Source: Nocardia rhamnosiphila NBRC 108938
GTDB taxonomy: Bacteria; Actinomycetota; Actinomycetes; Mycobacteriales; Mycobacteriaceae
DNA length: 64,000 bases
Direction of reading: 5' to 3'
NCBI RefSeq assembly: GCF_000720425.1
Contig: NZ_JOAJ01000005.1
Span: 62,001-126,000 of the forward strand
Position numbers and translations under genes: made by a program. How positions within the stretch are numbered: position 1 is the first letter of the stretch; the number at the start of each line of letters is the position of its first letter. The notes beneath the pieces were generated by a model. The model had not been told where the DNA came from. It was given only the letters and a program-made list of their open reading frames with translations, and did no database searches. Below are positions 1-8,964 of this stretch, piece after piece.

Positions 1-166
1 GGCCAAACTGGAGATCGACCTGATCTTCAACGCGATCGCCGACCATATGCCCGACATCACCAAGCTGGGCGACCCGAAGCGGCTGCGGTCGGGGTGGCTG
101 AACGGCATCAAGGAGTTCCAGGTCGACTACAAGACCTGCCCCGTGACCGGCCAGACGTCGAGCTGA
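1..166 (+). CDS. cyp125: Steroid C26/27-monooxygenase cytochrome P450, C-terminal 54 residues (partial)
   Basis: The window opens inside a gene; the frame from base 2 encodes 54 residues and a TGA. The segments LIFNAIADHMPD and RLRSGWLNGIKEFQVDY are as I recall the C-terminus of mycobacterial CYP125A1, which hydroxylates and further oxidises the terminal methyl of the cholesterol side chain. I recall no comparable ending for CYP142, the other sterol C26/27 P450. The haem-binding Cys loop lies upstream, outside the window, so activity cannot be judged. The following genes (ltp3/ltp4, DUF35, fadD19) belong to the same catabolic pathway. Two strong hairpins follow the stop codon. Confidence 0.82.
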   Translation, partial: AKLEIDLIFNAIADHMPDITKLGDPKRLRSGWLNGIKEFQVDYKTCPVTGQTSS

Positions 167-178
167 CAACCTGCGCTT

Positions 179-215
179 CTTCCGGCCCCGAGCACCAGGT
201 GTTCGGGGCCGGAAG
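179..215. terminator. Hairpin after cyp125 (13-bp perfect stem)
   Basis: The arm at 179-191 (CTTCCGGCCCCGA) is the exact reverse complement of 203-215, with an 11-nt loop. It starts 13 bp after the cyp125 stop. There is no T-run, as is common for actinobacterial terminators. Confidence 0.75.
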
Positions 216-251
216 TGTAAGTACGGGGTGATCCGCGAGTGGACTCCGGAC

Positions 252-294
252 GAACCGAGCCCCGCACACCGGTGTGGTGTGCGGGGCTCGGTTC
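252..294. terminator. Bidirectional terminator hairpin (19-bp perfect stem)
   Basis: Bases 252-270 and 276-294 are exact reverse complements around a 5-nt loop (GGTGT). The hairpin lies between two genes that converge (cyp125 forward, the KSI-like gene reverse), so it can stop transcription from both sides. Confidence 0.8.
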
Positions 295-346
295 ATACCC
301 CGGTGGTGAGGCGGCCGGGCCGGGAGGGAAACCGGCCGGCCACGAC

Positions 347-763
347 TCAATCGACCGGTGTGGCTGTCGCCATGGCCCGCTCTACTTCCCAGAAAGCGCG
401 CAGGGCGGCGATCTTGCCCGACTCGTCCACCTTGTAGGTGAAGACGCCTTCGGCGTCGATGCGATGCCCGCCGAGGGTGGTGCGGATCGTCCCGGTGAAG
501 GCGACCTCCGCACCGCAGGCGAAGGAATCACCGAACAGGAACTCGATCGAATCCGTTCCCGCGATGGCCTTGTCCCAGAAGGCGCCGATGGCCTCCGGCC
601 CCCGGTGTCCTTTGCCCTCGGGGTCGAAACCGGACGGTCCGACGGGATCTTCCACAATGCCGTCCACGGCGAACAACGCGAGCCAGGCGTCCTTGTCCCG
701 GGCGCGCACGGCGGCCTGTGAGGCCAGACCGGCCGCGCGCGCGGGATGTTCCTCGCTGCTCAT
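347..763 (-). CDS. Ketosteroid isomerase / SnoaL-like (NTF2-fold) protein
   Basis: A 138-residue protein of the NTF2-like fold. It has the KSI/SnoaL-family pattern: an N-terminal helix region, then GIVEDPVGPSGFDPEG, where the family's catalytic Asp lies, a middle TFGTIRTT-like strand (here FTGTIRTTLGG) and the terminal FTYKVDESGKIAALRAFWE strands. Such enzymes isomerise delta-5-3-ketosteroids or act on related cyclic substrates. The start ATG at 763 is chosen because GAAAGGAACC lies just upstream; an in-frame extension to 889 looks non-coding. It follows the LLM gene on the same strand (55-bp gap) and is probably co-transcribed. Placement in a sterol cluster supports a steroid or steroid-CoA substrate, but the substrate is inferred. 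Confidence 0.72.
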   Translation of the reverse strand: MSSEEHPARAAGLASQAAVRARDKDAWLALFAVDGIVEDPVGPSGFDPEGKGHRGPEAIGAFWDKAIAGTDSIEFLFGDSFACGAEVAFTGTIRTTLGGHRIDAEGVFTYKVDESGKIAALRAFWEVERAMATATPVD

Positions 764-818
764 TGGTTCCTTTCGGCAAAGCGGTGTGCCACCACTTTCG
801 TGGCGGCACACGCGGAGG

Positions 819-1700
819 TCAGTTGATCGGGTTCTGGATGTACTCTTCGGCGAACTTGCGCAGCGCATCCTGCTTCGCGGCGAGTTCACCGTCGAATCCG
901 ATACCGGCGGCCAGCCAGGGGATCACGATCGCATCGGTGACACCGGCGTCGTACTGCTCCTGGTAACCGTCGCGGCCGAACTTGTCGATGCAGACCGCCT
1001 GGATCTCGAACGGCACCTCGGCCCGCCCGTATTCGGCCCGCAACTCACCCAGCCGGGCAATGGTGGTCTGCAGATCGTCGAACTTCATCATGGCCGAGGT
1101 CCAGCCGTCCCCGACCTTCGCGGCGCGGCGCAGTGCCACCTCGGTGTGGCCACCGATGTAGAACGGGACCGGTTCGCTCGGTGCCGGGCTCATCTGCAGT
1201 TCGTCGAAATCGAAGAATTCGCCGTGGAATTCGACCATACCGCCCGCGAGAACCTTCTTGATGACCTCGATCATCTCGTCGACCCGGGCGCCGCGGCGCG
1301 CGTAGGGCACGCCGCACCACTCGAATTCCTCCGGCGCCCAGCCGATACCCACCCCGAACCCGAACCGGTTACCGGACAGATTCGCCACCGACCCGACCTG
1401 GCGGGCGAGTAGCAGCGGATTGCGGGACCCGAGTTTGAGCACATTGGTGTAGAAGCGCAGCCGGGTGGTCACCGCGGCCATGGCGGTCGCGGCGATGAGC
1501 GGATCCACCCACGGCGTGTCCGGACCCCAGAAACGGCTGCCGTCCGGGGTGTAGGGATACTTCGCCGCCTGGGATTTCATGTAGAACAGCGAATCCGGCA
1601 GGGCGATCGAGGTGAACCCGACCTCCTCGGCGGTCCGGGCGAGCGCGGGCAGCTGGTCCAGCGGGCTCAGCGCGATTCCGAGGCTGAACTGCAGGGTCAT
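819..1700 (-). CDS. LLM-class (F420-dependent type) oxidoreductase
   Basis: A 293-residue TIM-barrel protein of the luciferase-like monooxygenase superfamily. MTLQFSLGIALSPLDQLP at the N-terminus, TTRLRFYTNVLKLGSRNPLLLARQVGSVANLSGNRFGFGVG-type strands, GIGWAPEEFEWCGV and the late PVPFYIGGHTEVALRRAAKVGDGW are typical of the F420-dependent branch in actinobacteria. It would transfer hydride or oxygen to a lipid-like substrate; which one is not evident. It lies between the KSI-like gene and ltp3 on the same strand and probably belonged to one operon with ltp3. The TnpB element now separates its start codon from ltp3. Confidence 0.75.
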   Translation of the reverse strand: MTLQFSLGIALSPLDQLPALARTAEEVGFTSIALPDSLFYMKSQAAKYPYTPDGSRFWGPDTPWVDPLIAATAMAAVTTRLRFYTNVLKLGSRNPLLLARQVGSVANLSGNRFGFGVGIGWAPEEFEWCGVPYARRGARVDEMIEVIKKVLAGGMVEFHGEFFDFDELQMSPAPSEPVPFYIGGHTEVALRRAAKVGDGWTSAMMKFDDLQTTIARLGELRAEYGRAEVPFEIQAVCIDKFGRDGYQEQYDAGVTDAIVIPWLAAGIGFDGELAAKQDALRKFAEEYIQNPIN

Positions 1701-1723
1701 CGGCGTTCCGCCTCGGAGACCCC

Positions 1724-1736
1724 ACCGTTTACGGCG
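1724..1736. repeat. Left flank 13-mer of the TnpB element
   Basis: ACCGTTTACGGCG; partner copy at 2982-2994 differs by one base. It contains a TTTAC sequence that could be the insertion target. Confidence 0.6.
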
Positions 1737-1799
1737 GCGAGGACAAGGCGGATGTGCCTATTGTGCAGCATGTCAGTGCCTTTCGCTAGGGTCGAAAGT

Positions 1800-2951
1800 A
1801 TGGGCGAGGTGGTGCGGTATGTGTACAGACTTCGGCCTGGTCGCAGGGCCGAGGCCGCGTTGCTGGCCGAGTGGGGGCGGTGCCGATGGTTGTGGAACGA
1901 AGCTGTCCACCAACAGAAATCTGGGAACAAGCCGACGTTGGCGAAACTCGGGAAACTGCTCACGGGAGCACGAGCGAAGATGCCCTGGCTGCGGGAAGGA
2001 TCCCAGGTCGCCCAGCAGCAGATGCTGCGGGACTACTCCCGCGCTCTCGACCAATCGTTCACGGTGAAGGGTCGGGGTCGTCCAGTCGTGAAGTCCCGGA
2101 AAAAGACCTTGCCGTCGCTGGAATACACGACCCGCGGGTTCGGGATCAGCAGCCAGGGGCGGTTGACCCTGCCCAAAGGCGTGACGATTCCGGTGGTGTG
2201 GTCGCGGGAGTTGCCGGCGCCACCGACCTCGGTCCGCGTCTACCGAGACAGTCTCGGTCACTGGTATGCCTCGTTCGTGGTTCGTCGCGAGGTGCTCGAC
2301 TATCCATGTAGTGCGGGTGGTGTCGGGATCGACTGGGGTGTGTCGGTCACTGCCACTGCCAGCGATCTCGCCTTCGATCTGCGCTATCAGGGTCATCGGA
2401 AACGTTGTGCCGCTGAACTTGCTCGTGCGCAGCGGAAGATGTCGCGTCGCCGTCGCAAGGGCCGCTCCCACAGTCGCGGCTATATCGAGGCGAAGCGGCA
2501 GGCGGCGAAGCTGGCCAAGAAAGCCGCCCGTCAAACCGCGCACGACTCGCGCGTGTGGGCCAAGCGGGTGGTCGATGCGCACGCTCTGATCGCCATCGAG
2601 GATTTCAAGCCAGTGTTTCTGGCCAAGTCGTCGATGGCGCGAAAGGCCGCTGATGCTGCGATCGGTGCGGCAAAACGCGCAGTGATCGAGCGTGCCGGGC
2701 GGGCCGGGCGGAGGGTGGTGTTGGTGCGGCCCGCTTATACGACGATGACGTGCAGTTGTTGTTTCGCGAGAGCCAAGCGACTCGACCTGCACGAGCGGAA
2801 TTTCCATTGCGATGGTTGCGGTTACACAGACTGTCGTGATCGGAACGCTGCCAAGGTGGTCTTGGCTGTGGCAGAACGGGGCCACACCAGTGTTGATGAT
2901 ATGAGACAAGCAGGTCACCTCCGTCGGGAGTGTGGTCTGGTTGCGGTCTGA
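1800..2951 (+). CDS. tnpB: TnpB, RNA-guided nuclease-type transposon protein
   Basis: A 383-residue TnpB of IS200/IS605-type transposons, the ancestor family of Cas12. The N-terminal RYVYRLRPGRR...WLWNEAV helix-turn-helix region is followed by a split RuvC domain. Asp178 lies in GVGIDWG, Glu267 in IAIEDF and Asp347 in DRNAA, so all three catalytic acids are present. A zinc ribbon (Cys318, Cys321, Cys337, Cys340) sits between the last two motifs. Full length and intact motifs suggest a functional nuclease, guided by an RNA from the 3' end of the element. I place the start at ATG 1800, giving the usual family N-terminus; upstream in-frame starts would add an unrelated MCLLCSMS tail. No tnpA is present. 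Confidence 0.88.
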   Translation: MGEVVRYVYRLRPGRRAEAALLAEWGRCRWLWNEAVHQQKSGNKPTLAKLGKLLTGARAKMPWLREGSQVAQQQMLRDYSRALDQSFTVKGRGRPVVKSRKKTLPSLEYTTRGFGISSQGRLTLPKGVTIPVVWSRELPAPPTSVRVYRDSLGHWYASFVVRREVLDYPCSAGGVGIDWGVSVTATASDLAFDLRYQGHRKRCAAELARAQRKMSRRRRKGRSHSRGYIEAKRQAAKLAKKAARQTAHDSRVWAKRVVDAHALIAIEDFKPVFLAKSSMARKAADAAIGAAKRAVIERAGRAGRRVVLVRPAYTTMTCSCCFARAKRLDLHERNFHCDGCGYTDCRDRNAAKVVLAVAERGHTSVDDMRQAGHLRRECGLVAV

Positions 2952-2959
2952 GCTGGAAA

Positions 2960-2981
2960 TCTCCCGCCTTCCGGCGGGAGA
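2960..2981 (+). ncRNA. Right-end hairpin, probable part of the omega-RNA region of TnpB
   Basis: TCTCCCGCC (2960-2968) pairs perfectly with GGCGGGAGA (2973-2981) around a TTCC loop, 8 bp after the tnpB stop. TnpB guide RNAs overlap the 3' end of tnpB and run through the right-end hairpin, with the guide taken from DNA beyond the element. The RNA itself is inferred from position and family knowledge. Confidence 0.5.
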
Positions 2982-2985
2982 ACCG

Positions 2986-4148
<1,163 letters not shown>

Positions 4149-4152
<4 letters not shown>

Positions 4153-5216
4153 CGGCCGGCCTCCGAATTCAAAACGGTCACAAGGTTCTGCTGCAGGGCC
4201 GGGCCGCTGGTGGCATGTGCCAGGGTGCGGCCCGCGGTGCCCGCCATGATGGGCAGCGCGGCGTAGCCGATGCGCTCCAGCCCGGTGGCGAACATAGGAT
4301 TGCCGGCCAGCGCGCCGCCGGACGGGTTGACCTTCGTCTCCGGCTTCAGACCGAGCGCCTCGGTCAGGATGAGCTGCTGGTGGCTGAACGGCGCGTGTAG
4401 TTCGGCGACGTCGATACCGCTGGTGTCGCCGGTGGTCACCGCCTGTCCCGCGGCGGCGGCCGACGGCGAGGTGGTCAGGTCACGGGCGCCCAGCACACTG
4501 GAATCGATCCGGTGCGCCATCCCGGTGATCCAGGCGGGACGCTCGGTCAGCTCACGGGCACGGTCGCCGACCGCCAGCACGATGGCCGCGGCGCCGTCGG
4601 TGACGGGTGCGCAGTCGTGCTCCCGGAGCGGGTCGGCGACATAGGGGCCGGCGAGCAGATCGTCGATCGATTTCCCGTCGACGGTGTGCGCGGCCGAGAC
4701 CGCGGCCATATCGCGCTCGGTCCAGCGGCCGGCGTCCAATCCCGCCCGGGCCTGCAGCCCGGCGATGGCCAGCGAATCCGGCCACAGGGGCGTGACCAGG
4801 TAGGGGTCGAGCTGGGTGGACAGCACCTGGCGCAGCGTGCTCGCGGAGGATTTCCCGAAGCCGTAGACCAGCGCGGTCTGTACCTGGCCGGTGCGCAGTT
4901 TCACCCACGCTTCGTACAGAGCCCAGGCGGCGTCCATCTCCACATGGGATTCGTTGATCGGCGGTACGGCACCGATCGAATCGATGGCGGAGATGAACGA
5001 GAAGGATCGCCCGGCCAGGTAGTCCGACGATCCGGAGCACCAGAAGTCGATATCGGACTTGGTGATGCCCAGCTGGTCGTAGAGCTGCTGGAAGCAGGGC
5101 ACCAGCATCTCCACCCCGTTGGTGGTGCCGTAGGTCTCCGACACATGCGGTGCGTGCGCGAAGCCGACGACGGCGATCTCGGTGGCGTTGTCGATGGAAC
5201 GCTCGGTGATGGTCAC
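4149..5216 (-). CDS. ltp4: Steroid side-chain aldolase of the thiolase superfamily (Ltp4-like)
   Basis: A 355-residue thiolase-superfamily protein; its length is close to that recalled for mycobacterial Ltp4. The N-terminal half includes EIAVVGFAHAPHVSETYG and DFWCSGSSDYLAGRSFSFISA; the C-terminal half has NPSGGALAGNPMFATGLERI, where the usual thiolase His motif is replaced. It is expected to work with Ltp3 and the DUF35 partner on C24-branched steroid-CoA. The GTG at 5216 is chosen because GAGAGGG lies just upstream, 13 bp after the DUF35 stop, and it gives the family length; the frame stays open to 5441 inside the DUF35 gene. It overlaps ltp3 by 4 bp. Confidence 0.8.
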
Positions 5217-5229
5217 GCGGGGAGCCCTC

Positions 5230-6243
5230 TCACAGGTGATGCTTGTAGGTGTCGTAATCGGCATCCGGCTCGCCGGTCGGCTCGAAGTGGCTGATATTGG
5301 CCATGGTGTAGTCCCACTCCTCGCGCGGCTTCCAGACCACCTTGACCCGCATACCCATCCGCACCTCGCTCGCGTCGCAGCCGAGCACGAGGTGCAGGAA
5401 AGGTATATCCGCGCCGTCGAGCAGGACATACGCCGCCACATACGGCGGTTTGATCCGCTGCCCGAGGAACGGCACGTTCACGATGCAGAAAGTGGTGACC
5501 GTAGCGGTCTCGGCCAGTTCGACCGTTTCCGCGGTGGACCGGCCGTCCATGGGGTCCACGCCGCGCGGCGGGAAGTACACCTTGCTGTTCGCATCGGCCC
5601 GCGCGCCGATGAGCTTGCCCTCTTTCAGGCCGCGCAGGAAGGTGCTCTCCTCAGGGGAGGCGGTGTGCTTGTAGTCCATCCCGATCGGGGTGGTGATGAT
5701 GGTGACCGGGTCGGCGTCCGAGGCCGGGGCCGGCTCCGCCGTCGGGGTCTCACCGGGCTCGAAGCAGACGATGTCGTGGATGGTGCCGGTGAGTTCGCCG
5801 GCCCAGCGGGCCGTCACCCGCAGGCCGGTGGCGATCTGCTCCGGGCTCTCGACATCGACCGCGTGCAGCAGCGCGGTGTCCGCGCCGTCGAGCTGGATCA
5901 ACGCGTAGGCGAACGGCCGGTCGAAGGGCTGACCGGGCAGCGGGTCGCGGACCCAGGTCCAGGACTTCACCGTGCCGGTGGTGGCGACCTCCACGAACTC
6001 CGACAGCGGTTCGGCGGTCACCGGGTCGAATTCGGCCGGTGGTACGAGCACCCGGCCGTCCGAACCCCGGATACCGAAGACGCGTCGCTCGCGCAGGCCG
6101 GTAAGGAACTTGCCGATGATGGGTCCCACGGAGCGCGTGTAGTCGAACTCCATCCGCAGGGGCGCACTGAGCACATCGCTCGGTTTCAGTCCCGGCGGGC
6201 GTTCCTGCGTAATTACCGTGGGTGCAGTATTCCCCTGATTCAC
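5230..6243 (-). CDS. Tandem DUF35 OB-fold protein, aldolase partner
   Basis: A 337-residue protein with two DUF35 repeats, about residues 25-165 and 185-325. Each has the N-terminal helix plus OB-fold pattern (FLTGLRERRVFGIRGSDGRVLVPP and FLRGLKEGKLIGARADANSKVYFPP). DUF35 proteins bind acyl-CoA and partner thiolase-fold Ltp aldolases, as ChsH2 does with Ltp2. The usual CxxC zinc-ribbon cysteines between helix and OB fold are missing in both repeats. It is the first gene of the reverse operon DUF35-ltp4-ltp3. I use GTG 6243; no clear ribosome site precedes it, and Met31 (MEFDYTRS) is a possible alternative start. Confidence 0.75.
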   Translation of the reverse strand: MNQGNTAPTVITQERPPGLKPSDVLSAPLRMEFDYTRSVGPIIGKFLTGLRERRVFGIRGSDGRVLVPPAEFDPVTAEPLSEFVEVATTGTVKSWTWVRDPLPGQPFDRPFAYALIQLDGADTALLHAVDVESPEQIATGLRVTARWAGELTGTIHDIVCFEPGETPTAEPAPASDADPVTIITTPIGMDYKHTASPEESTFLRGLKEGKLIGARADANSKVYFPPRGVDPMDGRSTAETVELAETATVTTFCIVNVPFLGQRIKPPYVAAYVLLDGADIPFLHLVLGCDASEVRMGMRVKVVWKPREEWDYTMANISHFEPTGEPDADYDTYKHHL

Positions 6244-6252
6244 GATATCGAG

Positions 6253-6266
6253 TAGAACAGGTTCTT
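6253..6266. promoter_or_regulatory. KstR-like operator between the DUF35 and LLM genes
   Basis: TAGAACAGGTTCTT fits TnnAACnnGTTnnA at all but the last fixed base and lies in the 60-bp divergent promoter. KstR represses sterol genes until a steroid-CoA thioester binds. Regulation here is inferred. Confidence 0.65.
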
Positions 6267-6303
6267 ATTCTGCTGGCAAGCAGTAGGCCGGAAGGGGTCG
6301 GAT

Positions 6304-7344
6304 ATGAAGTTCGGATTGCAACTCGGGTACTGGAGCGCGGGGCCGCCGGAACATGCCGCCGAGGTCGTCGTGGCGGCCGAGGAGGCCGGGTTCGACGCGG
6401 TGTTCGCCGCCGAGTCCTGGGGATCGGATGCCTTCACCCCGCTGGCCTGGTGGGGTTCGGCGACCGAGCGGGTACGGCTGGGGACCTCGGTGGTGCAGCT
6501 GTCGGCCCGGACCCCCACCGCCACCGCCATGCACGCGCTCACCCTCGATCATCTCAGCGGCGGGCGGGCGATCCTGGGCCTCGGCGTCTCCGGCCCGCAG
6601 GTGGTGGAGGGCTGGTATGGGCAGCCGTTCGCCAAACCGTTGCAGCGGACCCGCGAATACGTCGATATCGTGCGCCAGGTGCTGGCCCGGCAGGGCCCGG
6701 TGACCAACGACGGGCCGAACTATCCGCTGCCCTACAACGGTGCGGGCGCGACCGGCCTGGGTAAACCGCTCAAGCCGATAACCCATCCGCTACGTGCGGA
6801 TCTGCCGATCTGGCTGGGTGCGGAGGGGCCCAAGAATGTGGCGCTGACCGCGGAGATCGCCGACGGCTGGCTCGCGATCTACTACACGCCCCGCATGGCG
6901 GATGTGTACAACGAATGGCTGGACGAAGGTTTCGCCCGCCCGGGTGCCCGGCGTTCGCGGGAGGACTTCGAGATCGCCGCGACCGCGCAGGTGATCATTA
7001 CCGACGACCCCGCGGCCGAGATCGAACGGATGCGCTGGATCACCTCGCTCTACATCGGCGGGATGGGCGCACCGGAACTGAACTTCCATGCGCAGGTGTA
7101 CCGCCGGATGGGCTACGAGAAGGAAGTCGACGAGATCGGCACGCTGTTCCAGGCGGGCAAGAAGGCTGAGGCCGCGGCCGCGGTACCGGACGAGCTGGTA
7201 CTGGAGACCGCGATCATCGGCAACGAGACCCAGGTGCGCGAGCAGATCGCGGTGTGGGAGGCCGCGGGTGTCACCATGCTGTTGGTTTCGGTGCCCGATG
7301 TGGAGCAACTGAAGCGTTTGGCGCCACTCGTCGGCGCCCGGTGA
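6304..7344 (+). CDS. LLM-class F420-dependent oxidoreductase (Rv3520c-like)
   Basis: A 346-residue luciferase-like TIM barrel. MKFGLQLGYWSAGPPEH, VRLGTSVVQLSARTPTATAMHALTLDHLSGGRAILGLGVSG and LPIWLGAEGPKNVALTAEIADGWL-type segments are characteristic of F420-dependent LLM enzymes. In M. tuberculosis the sterol cluster has an LLM gene of nearly the same length (Rv3520c) next to the DUF35 and ltp4/ltp3 genes, as here, although its exact reaction is unknown to me. A KstR-like box lies 38-51 bp upstream and should control it together with the divergent aldolase operon. A 13-bp hairpin follows the stop. Confidence 0.78.
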   Translation: MKFGLQLGYWSAGPPEHAAEVVVAAEEAGFDAVFAAESWGSDAFTPLAWWGSATERVRLGTSVVQLSARTPTATAMHALTLDHLSGGRAILGLGVSGPQVVEGWYGQPFAKPLQRTREYVDIVRQVLARQGPVTNDGPNYPLPYNGAGATGLGKPLKPITHPLRADLPIWLGAEGPKNVALTAEIADGWLAIYYTPRMADVYNEWLDEGFARPGARRSREDFEIAATAQVIITDDPAAEIERMRWITSLYIGGMGAPELNFHAQVYRRMGYEKEVDEIGTLFQAGKKAEAAAAVPDELVLETAIIGNETQVREQIAVWEAAGVTMLLVSVPDVEQLKRLAPLVGAR

Positions 7345-7370
7345 ACTTGTTCCAGAATTGCTCTTTCTAC

Positions 7371-7402
7371 CGATACCCGCCGGAGGCACCCGGCGGGTAT
7401 CG
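7371..7402. terminator. Terminator hairpin after the LLM gene
   Basis: CGATACCCGCCGG (7371-7383) and its exact reverse complement (7390-7402) enclose a 6-nt loop, 27 bp after the stop. Confidence 0.75.
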
Positions 7403-7680
7403 GGTCGCACCCGCGGCGTCGCCGTGTAGTGCGGTAGAAGCCGTCCCGGGGAGATGCATCGACCGAGCCGCGCCGGGTTGGTCCGAATCCTCGGTCGCGC
7501 GAGGGCGCTCCCTGTTGTCGGTTCCTTGCCCGCGCTTCGCGCGCATGATCAGGGCTATCCGCACCCGTCGCCAAGATCCTCACAATCCCTCTCGGGAGCT
7601 GTTGACCGAGACCGAAGCGCGATCCAAGGGGATCGTCCCACTGATCCGTGGATGACCTACGCCAGTCGAGTTCCGAGTGC
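7403..7680. other. Intergenic stretch without a recognised gene
   Basis: Between the LLM terminator and the stop of the reverse-strand lipoprotein gene I see no convincing reading frame, no RNA gene and no repeat. It separates the sterol genes from an unrelated lipoprotein gene. Confidence 0.5.
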
Positions 7681-8808
7681 TCATCCGCACAGTGCGTGGG
7701 TGAGCAAGCCGCGGATGTCCACGGTGGCGGGTGTACCGGTGTAGGTGACGGTGACCGCACGCCCGGCCGCGGTGGCACCGGAGATGGCGGAGAAGCCACG
7801 CACGTTGCCTATGTGGCCGATATATTGTGCACCGCAAGGTAATTGGGTGTAGCCGACGCCGAGCCCGTAGGACATGCCGTCACCTTTGCCCATATCGCTT
7901 CCATCGAGCATCTGCTCGAGTTGGGTTGGCGGCACCACCTGTCCGGCCGACAAAGCGGTGAAGAACCGGTTCACGTCGGCGCCCGTGCTCACCAGCGCGC
8001 CCGATGTCCACGGCAGCGACGGCTCTATCCGCGTCTGGTCGGTGACGATGCCGTCGATAGTGCCATAGCCGGTCGGATGTGGCTCGCGCAGAGCGGTTTC
8101 GCCGGTCGCCGGCAGGTATGTGTCCTGCATGCCCAGCGGAGTGAGGATGCGGTCGCGCAGTTCATCGGCGTAGGGGCGTCCGGTCACCGCCTCGATCAGC
8201 ATGCCGGCGACGATGTAGTTGGTATTGGTGTATTCGAATTGGCTACCCGGGGTGAACTGTGCGGGGTGCTGCAGCGCAAGTGCGATCTCCTGTGCTGGGG
8301 TGAAGGTGCGACCGGTGCGCGCCGCCTCGTACTCATCGATCTGCGGGGAGTAGGCCGGTTCGGGTATACCGCTTCGGTGTCCCAGGATCTGGCGGACGGT
8401 GATGACGTGTCCGTCTACACCGTCTCCGGCGAGCAAACCGGGTAGATACTCCTCGATCGGCCGGTCGAGGTCGAGCTTGTTCTCAGCCACCAGTTGCAGC
8501 GCGATCGTGGCGGTGAAGGTCTTGGTGATGCTACCGATCCGGACATGCTCGGGAGGATCGGTAGGCATCGGGGTCCCCGCAGCGATATCCGCGAGGCCGG
8601 AGGTCACGACGGTGGTAGCACCGTTGTCGGTGAGTGTGGCAATAGTCCCGACAGCACCCGAGCCGACGATTGCGTCGAGGTCGTCGCGTACGTTCTCCAC
8701 ACGGGCAAGGGCAACCGTAGGGGCGGTGGACTCTGCCGAGTGCGCTGTGCAGCCGGCGAGGAGCGCCGCGGTTGTGCAGATCGAGAGGACGAAGACTCGT
8801 TTGTGCAT
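7681..8808 (-). CDS. Beta-lactamase-fold serine hydrolase lipoprotein (DD-peptidase/class C family)
   Basis: A 375-residue exported lipoprotein: MHKRVFVLSICTTAALLAG then Cys20 form a signal peptide with lipobox LAGC. The body is a serine beta-lactamase-like/D-alanyl-D-alanine carboxypeptidase domain with the nucleophile motif SITK, the second motif YTN and the third motif HIG. Members hydrolyse peptidoglycan peptides, beta-lactams or esters; the substrate cannot be told from sequence. I choose ATG 8808 because it gives the signal peptide directly; the frame extends to 8865 without one. It does not look part of the sterol pathway and has no obvious operon partner. Confidence 0.82.
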   Translation of the reverse strand: MHKRVFVLSICTTAALLAGCTAHSAESTAPTVALARVENVRDDLDAIVGSGAVGTIATLTDNGATTVVTSGLADIAAGTPMPTDPPEHVRIGSITKTFTATIALQLVAENKLDLDRPIEEYLPGLLAGDGVDGHVITVRQILGHRSGIPEPAYSPQIDEYEAARTGRTFTPAQEIALALQHPAQFTPGSQFEYTNTNYIVAGMLIEAVTGRPYADELRDRILTPLGMQDTYLPATGETALREPHPTGYGTIDGIVTDQTRIEPSLPWTSGALVSTGADVNRFFTALSAGQVVPPTQLEQMLDGSDMGKGDGMSYGLGVGYTQLPCGAQYIGHIGNVRGFSAISGATAAGRAVTVTYTGTPATVDIRGLLTHALCG

Positions 8809-8964
8809 GATTCGACGGTAGGGATGCGAGGTCGGCAAACACATCGGACTGCGGTGCCACAGCACATAGGACCGGGGTACCGGTCTTTCGGATCATCTTC
8901 GAGTAGGTGGGTAGGTGGTCACCTGGACGGAACCGGCGCGGTCATATGGCCGGAGTGTCCGGTC

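Noticed and set aside
1..166. CYP142 as the partial P450
   Set aside because: The C-terminal segment DLIFNAIADHMPD...GWLNGIK agrees with CYP125 as I recall it, and not with the CYP142 ending.
7341..7354. KstR-like GTGAACTTGTTCCA at the end of the LLM gene
   Set aside because: It overlaps the stop codon and no promoter follows in either direction for a sterol gene; probably chance.
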